Shown here in pieces: positions 47,201-56,200 of a DNA stretch of 64,000 nucleotides (position 1 is its first letter; every line of letters starts with the position of its first letter). Origin of the DNA: Streptomyces iranensis (GTDB taxonomy: Bacteria > Actinomycetota > Actinomycetes > Streptomycetales > Streptomycetaceae); the NCBI RefSeq assembly GCF_017874715.1, contig NZ_JAGGLR010000022.1, forward strand, positions 62,001 through 126,000, given 5' to 3'. The position numbers were made by a program, and so were the translations under genes. A model generated the notes under the pieces. It worked only from the letters and a program-made list of their open reading frames with translations. It was not told where the DNA came from and did not search any database.

Positions 47201-50200
47201 GCGGGCACCCGGATGTACCGCACCGGGGACCTCGCCCGGTGGGGCTCCGACGGGTGTCTCGAGTACCTGGGCCGGGTCGACCACCAGGTGAAGCTGCGCG
47301 GGTTCCGCATCGAACCCGGGGAGATCGAAGCGGCGCTGACCCGCCATCGGGATGTCGCCCAGGCGGCGGTGCTGCTGCGCGAGGACAGACCGGGCGACCA
47401 GCGGCTCGTCGGATACGTCGTACCGGCGCCCGGCCGGGCGGCCGACGCCGCGGAGCTGCGCGCGCATCTCGCGGCGTCCTTGCCCGAGTACATGGTCCCG
47501 TCGGCGCTCGTCGCGCTCGACGCGCTGCCCATGACGCCCAACGGCAAGCTCGACCGGCGTGCCCTGCCGGAACCGGCGGCCACGGCCCAGAGCGCCCAGG
47601 GCGGCGCCCCGCGCTCCCCGCGCGAGGAGATCATGTGCGGACTCTTCGCCCAGATTCTCGGTATGGACGCCTTCCCGGTCCATGACAGCTTCTTCGAGTC
47701 CGGTGGCCATTCGCTGCTGGCGACGCGGCTGATGAGCCGGGTGCGCACGGTCTTCGGCGTCGAACTGCCGATCCGCGCCCTGTTCGAGCACCCCACCGCG
47801 GCCGGGCTGGTCGGCCGGCTCGACGGTGCCGACCGGGCCCGCCCCGCGCTGCGCCCGCAGCCCCGCCCGGAGGTGCTGCCGCTGTCGTTCGCCCAGCGCC
47901 GGATGTGGCTGCTGCACCGTCTGGAGGGACCGAGCCCGACGTACAACATGCCGTTCGTGGTGCGGCTCTCCGGCGACCTGGACCGGGACGCGCTGCGGAC
48001 CGCGCTGGACGACGTCCTCGACCGGCACGAAAGCCTGCGCACCTTCTTCCCCGAGGTCGACGGCGTGCCCAGTCAGCAGATCCTGACCGGCGCCGACGCC
48101 CGGGTGGAGATCGCCTCGCGCCAGGTGACCCCCTCCGAGGCGGAGGCCGCGACGGCCGAGGCGGTCCGGGTCCGGTTCGACCTCACCGCCGACCTGCCGG
48201 TGGCGGCGACCCTGCTCTCCCTGTCGCCCACCGAGCACGTCTTCGTCCTGGTCGTCCACCACATCGCGGGCGACGGCTGGTCGATCGGCCCGCTGGCCGG
48301 GGACGTGGCGCGGGCGTACGCGGCCCGCTGCACCGGGCGGGCGCCCGACTGGGAGCCGCTGCCGGTGAGTTACGCGGACTACGCGCTGTGGCAGCGGGAG
48401 CTGCTGGGCGAGGAGTCCGATCCGGACAGCCTGTTCGCGGCGCAGGTCCGCCACTGGGAGCGGGCCCTGGCTGACCTGCCCGACCAGCTGAACCTGCCCA
48501 CCGACCGGCCGCGCCGGGCGGTGGCCAGCTTCGAGGGCGGACGGCTGGACATCCGGCTGCCGGGGCGGCTGCACACCGCGATCCGGGCGCTGGCACGGCA
48601 GCAGGGCGCGAGCACGTTCATGGTGATGCAGGCCGCGGTGGCGGCGCTGCTGGGCAAGCTCGGCGCGGGTACGGACATCCCGCTGGGCAGCCCCATCGCG
48701 GGCCGCACCGACGAGGCGCTGGACAAGCTGGTCGGCTTCTTCGTCAACACCCTGGTGCTGCGCAACGACATCAGCGGCAACCCCTCGTTCGCCGACCTGG
48801 TCGGCCGCGCCCGGGAGACGGCGCTGGCCGCGTACGCCCACCAGGACGTGCCGTTCGACCACCTGGTGGAGGTGTTGCGGCCGGACCGCTCCGCGGCACA
48901 CCAGCCGCTGTTCCAGGTGATGCTGGCCCTGCAGAACGCCACGGCGGCCGCGGACCTGGAGCTGCCCGGACTCACCGTCACCGCCGCGGACGGCTTCACC
49001 GGCGTCTCCCGCTTCGACCTGTTCTTCAGCTTCGCCGAGCAGTTCGACGACGACGGCTCGCCGGAGGGCATGGCCGGGTTCGTCGAGTACAGCACCGACC
49101 TGTTCGACGCCGGTACGGTCGCCGGGCTGCTGGCGCGTCTCGAGCGGCTGCTGACCGCCGTGACCGCGGATCCCGAGCGTCCGGTCTCCTCCGTCGACCT
49201 GCTGGGTGAGGAGGAGCGGGAGACCGTGCTGCGGCGGTGGAACGACACCGCCACGAACGCCGCGCCGGACAGCGTGACCGAGCGGTTCGCCGCCCAGGTG
49301 GCGCGCACGCCGGACGCGGTGGCCGTCGCCGCGGGCGAGCGGCGGCTGACCTACCGGGAGCTGGACGAGGCGTCCGACCGGCTCGCGCGGCGCCTGGTCG
49401 CACTCGGGGTCGCCCCCGAGGGCCGGGTCGCCCTGTTCCAGGAGCGCTCGCCCGGCCTCGTGGTGTCGATCCTCGCGGTGCTCAAGGCCGGTGCCGCGTA
49501 TGTGCCGATCGATCCGCGCTACCCGGCCTCCCGGCGCGGCCACATCATGGCGGACAGTCAGGTCTCGGTGCTGCTCACCGACCTGGCCTCGCCCGCGCTG
49601 GAGTGCGCGCACGGCGCCACCGTCCTCGTGGTGGACGCCCCGGCTGGGACCGACGGGCCGGACGCGCCACTCCCGGCGGCCGTGCACCCCGAGCAACTGG
49701 TCTACGTGATGTACACCTCCGGTTCGACCGGGGTGCCGAAGGGCGTGGCGGTCACACATGCCGACGTCACGGCGCTCGCGGCGGACCGGGCGTTCGCCTC
49801 GGGCGCGCACCACCGGGTGCTGCTGCACTCGCCGCAGGCGTTCGACGCCGCCACGTACGAGCTGTGGGTGCCGCTGCTGAACGGCGGCCGGGTGGTGCTG
49901 GCCCCGCCGGGCGACCTGGACCTTCCGACGCTGGAGCGGGTCGTCGCCGAACACTCGGTCACCGGGCTGTGGATGACCGCCGGGCTGTTCCGGCTCACCG
50001 CGGAGGAGGCCCCGTCGTGCTTCGCGGGCGTGGCCGAGGTGTGGACCGGCGGCGACGTGGTGCCCGCGGAGGCGGTGCGGCGGGTCATGACGGCCTGCCC
50101 GGGGACCGTGGTCGTGGACGGCTACGGCCCGACCGAGACCACCACCTTCGCCACGCGCTTCCGGGTGCCGGACCCCGACCGCGTCCCCGCCCAGATCCCC

Positions 50201-53200
50201 ATCGGGCGGCCGCTGGACAACATGCGCGTCCACGTTCTGGACGACGGGCTGTGCCCGGTCCCGCCAGGTGTGCCGGGGGAGCTCTACATCGCGGGCGCCG
50301 GACTGGCACGCGGCTATCTGGGACGGCCGGAGCTGACGGCCGAGCGGTTCGTGGCCGATCCGTACGGCCCGGCGGGCGGCCGGATGTACCGGACGGGCGA
50401 CCTGGTGCGGTGGAACGCCGAGGGCGCGGTGGAGTTCCTCAGCCGCGCCGACGACCAGGTCAAGATCCGCGGCTTCCGGATCGAGCCGGGCGAGATCGAA
50501 GCCGCTCTCGCCGGCCACCCGGACGTCGCCCAGGCGGCCGTCGTGGTGCGCGAGGACCGCCCCGGCGACCACCAGCTGGTGGCGTACGTGGTGCCGGGCG
50601 CGGACGACGCACAGGCGAAGAACGGCTCAGCCGAGGAGCAGATCGACCAGTGGCAGCAGCTGTACGCGCAGATGTACGGCGTGGAGCGGCCGGAGGAGTT
50701 CGGTGAGGACTTCAGCGGCTGGGCGAGCAGCTACACCGGTGAGGACATCCCGATCGAGGAGATGCGGGAGTGGCGGGACGCCACCGTGGAGCGGATCCGG
50801 GCCCTGCGGCCGCGCCGGGTGCTGGAGATCGGCGTCGGCAGCGGTCTGCTGCTGGCCAAGCTCGCCGGTGACTGCGAGGCGTACTGGGGCCTGGACTTCT
50901 CGGCCGAGGCGATCGCCGTGCTGCGCGAGCAGGTGGCGGCCCGGCCGGAACTCGCCGGGCGCATCGAGCTGAAGCTGCGTGCCGCGCATGAGCTGGACGG
51001 GCTGCCCACGGGCTTCTTCGACACCGTGGTCATCAACTCCGTCGCCCAGTACTTCCCCAATGCGGCGTATCTGACAGACCTGTTGGAGTCGTTGTCCGGC
51101 CTCGTCGTGCCCGGCGGGGCGGTCTTCCTCGGGGACCAGCGCAACCTGCGTACCCAGCGTGCCTTCCAGACCGCGATCCGGCTGCGGCAGCACTCGGAGC
51201 ACCAGGACCAGGCCGCGGTGTCCCGGGCGGTCGAGCAGGCGATCATGATGGAGAAGGAACTCCTGGTCGATCCCGAGTACTTCGCCGCCGTCGCCCGCGA
51301 CATTCCCGCGTACACGGCCGTGGACGTACGGGTCAAGCGCGGTCACGGTGACAACGAGCTGACCCGCCACCGCTTCGATGTGGTGCTGCGTACCGGTCCG
51401 GTGGACGTACACGGCCTCGGCGACATCAACCGGCTGCGCCACGGCGTGGACCTCACCGGCCTGGCCGGCCTCGAACACCATCTGGCCGAGCACGGCGGCG
51501 AGCCGGTCCGGGTCACCGGCATCCCCGACGCCCGGCTGGCCGGGGAGCAGGCAGCCCTGCACGCCCTCACCGAGGGACGCCAGGCCGCCGAAGCCCTGGA
51601 GGCCCTCAGCCATCCCGACGAGCCGGGGATCGATCCGGAAGCACTTCATGCCCTGGCCGACCGCCTCGGGCTGCCGGTCCAGGTCACCTACGCCTCCGGC
51701 GCCCCGGGCCGGCTCGACGCCGTCTTCGGCGCCGAGGGGTCCGCCCTGACCGATGTGTACCTGCCCGCCACCCGTCTGGAGCCCGGCGCACACGTCAACA
51801 ACCCCCTCGGCTCACGCAGGCTGGGCACCCTCGTGGCCGACCTGCGCGCCCACGCCGAGCAGCGGCTGCCCGCCTACATGGTGCCCGCCGCGTTCGTCCC
51901 GCTCGACGAGCTGCCGACGACCGTCAACGGCAAGCTCGACCGGCGCGCCCTGCCCAAGCCCGACTTCTCCGGAGCGGCCACCTCGAGGGCGCCGCGCACC
52001 GAGCGGGAGGCGCGGCTGTGCGCGGTGATGGCCGAGGTTCTGGCCCTGCCCACGGTCGGCGTCGACGACAGCTTCTTCGACCTGGGCGGAGACAGCATCA
52101 TGTCGATCCAGCTGGTCAGCCGCGCCCGGCGGGCCGGGCTGCTGATCAGCACGCGCGATGTGTTCCAGCACCCGACCGTCTCGGAACTGGCCGCCGTGGT
52201 CCGCCTCGCGGACGACGCCGCGCCGGAGGGGGCCGACGAGCCGGACACCGGCGAGGTGCCGCTGCTGCCCATCGTGCACTGGCTGCGTGAGCGGGGCGGC
52301 CCCATCGAGGGCTTCCACCAGTCGCGGATCGTCCCCCTGCCCGCGGGCGCCACCGCGGAGCCGCTGCTGCGGGCCCTGCGGGCGCTGCTTGACCACCATG
52401 CCGCGCTGCGCATGCGGCTGCGGCGGAACGAGGAGCGGTGGCGCCTGGAGATCCCGCCGGTCCCGGCCGTCCGTGCGGAAGAGCTGCTGCGCCGCGTGGA
52501 CGTGGCGGGACTGGACGAGGCGGCGCTCGACGCCGCGGTCACCGAACATCGCGAGGCGGCGGCGGCCCGGCTGGCCCCGGACGACGGCGTGATGATGCGG
52601 GCCGTGTGGTTCGACGCGGGCCCGGAACACGGTGGGCACCTGCTGCTCCTGGTGCACCATCTGGCCGTGGACGGAGTGTCCTGGCGGGTGTTGGTGCCCG
52701 ACCTGGTCGAGGCGTACGAGGCGGCCGCGCGGGGCCGGGAGATCGCCCTCCAGCCGGTCGGCACCTCGCTGCGCGGCTGGGCCACCCGGCTGCACCGGCT
52801 GGCGGCCGGGCGCCGTGCCGAAACCGGGTTCTGGGAGGCGGTGGTGGGCGCTCCGGAGCCGCCGCTGGGCCGCCGCCCGCTCGACCCGGCCCGCGATACC
52901 GTCGCCTCGACCCGGTTCACCCACGTCCGGCTGCCCGTGGAGCTGAGCACCACGTTGCTGACGGACGCACCGCGCGCCATCCACGGCGGGGTGGACGACA
53001 TCCTGCTCACCGCGCTGTCGCTGGCTCTGACCCGGTGGCGCGCCGCGCGCCGCGGCGACGCCCGCGACGACGTCCTGGTGGCGGTGGAGAGCCACGGCAG
53101 GCACGACATCGTGGACGGTGTCGACCTCACGCGGACCGTCGGCTGGTTCACCGCGATGTACCCGGTGCGGATCGACCTGTCGGGTCTCGGTCCCGAGCGG

Positions 53201-56200
53201 GTGGGTGGTCCGGCCGCCGAACGGGCCGCGAAGGCGGTGAAGGAGCAGCTGCGCCGGATCCCCGACCACGGGATCGGCTACGGGCTGCTGCGCTACCTCG
53301 ACCCGGAGTCCGCCGCCCGCCTCGCGGGCGGCGCCGAACCGCAGGTCGCGTTCAACTACTTCGGCCGGTTCGCGACGCCCGGCGACCCGCTGCCGCCGAC
53401 CGCCGCCGAGCCGGTGTACGAGACCGGCCGCTATGACGGCGACACCGACGGGCAGCGGCCGTTCGGCCATGCCCTGGAGATCAACGCGCGCGCGGACGAC
53501 ACGGCCGACGGACCGTCCCTGAGCTGCATGTGGACCTGGCCGGACGAGTTGTTCACCGACGAGGAGGTCCACGAGCTGTGCGCGGGCTGGGTCGAGGCGC
53601 TCCAGGCGCTGGCCGACCTGCCGCGCCGGCCGGGCGCCGGCGGGCGCACCCCCTCCGATCTGCCGCTCGTCCAGCTCACACAGCGCCAGATCGAGCGGCT
53701 CGAGGCCGATCTGCCGGGCCTGGCGGACGTGTTGCCGCTCACCCCGCTGCAGGAGGGGCTGCTCTTCCACGCCCGCTATGACGAGACCGGCCACGACCCG
53801 TACACCGTCCAGTTCCTGTGGGCGCTGGACGGCCACGTGGACCGGGACGCGCTGCGGGCGGCGGTGCGCACCCTGCTGCGCCGCCACCCCAACCTGCGGG
53901 TGGCCTTCCGCCAGGACGACCTGGACCGCCCGGTGCAGGTGGTGGTCGACGACCTGCCGCTGCCCTGGTACGAGCACGATCTGCGGACCTTCAGCGGCGA
54001 GGAGCTCGACCGCGAGGTGGAGGGCGTCGTCGCGGAGGACCGTGCGCGCCGCTTCGATCCGGGCCGGCCACCGCTGATCCGCTTCACCCTGATCCGGGTG
54101 GCCGAGAACGCGTACCGCTTCCTGTTCACCAACCACCACATCCTGCTCGACGGCTGGTCCATGCCGATCCTCCTGGGCGAACTGGCCGCCCTGTACGGGG
54201 CGGCGGGCGACGACCGGGCTCTGCCCGTCCCGGCCGACTACCGCGGGTACCTCACCTGGCTCGCCCGGCAGGGCCGGGACGAGGCCGAGGACGCCTGGCG
54301 CGAGGCGCTGGCCGGGCTGCAGGAGCCGCTGCTGCTCGCGCCGCGGACCGGTGCCCAGGTACCGGCCGCGCCGGAGCGCCGGGTCGTGGAGGTGGACGAG
54401 GAGCTGAGCGCGGCGCTGGCCGAGGTGGCGCGCCGCCACGGGCTGACCCTCAACACGGTGGTGCAGGGCGCCTGGGCCACCCTGCTGGGCAGGCTCACCG
54501 GCCGGGACGACGTGGTGTTCGGCGCCACCGTCTCCGGGCGGCCCCCGGAGGTGCCGGGCATCGAGACGATGGTCGGGCTGTTCATCAACACGCTGCCGGT
54601 CCGGGTCCGCCTGGACCAGTCGGAGCCCCTGTCGGCGCTGCTGGAGCGGATCCAGCGGCAGCAGTCGGCGCTGATGGCCTATCCGTACCTGCGCCTGTCC
54701 GACGTGCAGCGGCTGGCGGGCCTGGGCGAACTCTTCGATTCGGCCACGGTGTTCGAGAACTACCCAGCCCCGCCGCCGGGCCTGGCCGCCGAGCCGGGCG
54801 AGGTGGACGTCAGCGGAGACGAGACGCGCGAGGCCACCCACTATCCGCTGGCCCTGTGCGCGTCCATGCGCGGGGCAACGCTGCGGCTGCGCGTCGACCA
54901 CCGGCCCGATGTGGTCGACGCGCCGACCGCGGCAGGGCTCGTGGACCAGTTGACGCGCTGGCTGCGGGCGCTGGCCACCGACCCGGACCAGCCGGCCGGT
55001 GGGATCGACCTGCTCGGCCCGGGTCAGCGCGACCAGGTGCTGCGGCGGTTCAACGACACCGCCCGCGCGGTCCCGTCACCGCGCTGGTCCGAGCTGGTCG
55101 CCGAGCAGGCCCGGCGCGCCCCGCGGCGCACCGCCGTGACCTGCGGGGACGAGCGGCTGAGCTATGCGGAGCTGGACCGGCGCGCGAACCAGCTCGCCCG
55201 GCTGCTGGCCGAACGGGGCGCCGGGAAGGGCTCGCTGGTCGGTCTGGTGCTGGAGCGCACGCCCGACACGGCGGTGGCCGTGCTCGCCGTCGCCCGGTCG
55301 GGCGCGGCGTATCTGCCGGTCGACCCGCGCTATCCGGCCGAGCGGTGCGCGTTCATCCTGGACGACGCGCGCCCGGCGCTGATGATCGCGACCACGGACA
55401 CGGTGCGCCTGCTGGAGGAAGCCGGCGGTAACCGGCCGACGCTCGTCCTGGACGACCCCGCGGTACGTGCCGCGTGGGCGGCCCACAGCGACGCGCCCCC
55501 GGCCCCGGCCGGGCCCGCCTCACCCGACGAGGCCGCGTACGTCATCTACACCTCGGGCACGACCGGGCGGCCCAAGGGCGTCGTGGTCACCCACCGGGGC
55601 ATCGGCAACCTGGCGGCGGCGCAGACCGAGCGGTTCGCCATCCAGTCGGACAGCGGTGTGCTGCAGTTCGCCTCGCCCAGCTTCGACGCGGCGGTCTCGG
55701 AGATCGTCACCGCCCTGACGGCGGGCGCCACCTTGGTGCTGGCCCCGGCGGCCGAGCTGATACCGGGTCCCGCGCTGGCCGAGGTGGTCGCCCGGCACGG
55801 CGTCACCCACGCCACCGTCCCGCCCACCGCGCTGGCCGCGGTGGCGCCCGACGGGCTGCCCGGACTGCGCACCCTGGTGGTCGCGGGCGAGCCCTGCCCG
55901 TCCCATCTGGTGGAGCAGTGGGCGCCGCGGCTGCGCATGGTCAACGCGTACGGGCCGACCGAGCTGACCGTGTGCGCCACGATGAGCGAACCGCTCACCG
56001 CGGGTGCCGCGGTCCCCATCGGCCGGCCCATCGCCAACACCTCCGCCTATGTGCTGGACGCGCGGCTGCGGCCGGTGCCGCCCGGGGTGGCCGGTGAGCT
56101 CTACGTCAGCGGGCCCGGCCTGGCGCGCGGCTACCTCAACCGGAGCGCGCTGACGGCGGAGCGGTTCGTCGCCGACCCGTTCGGCACGCCCGGGGGACGC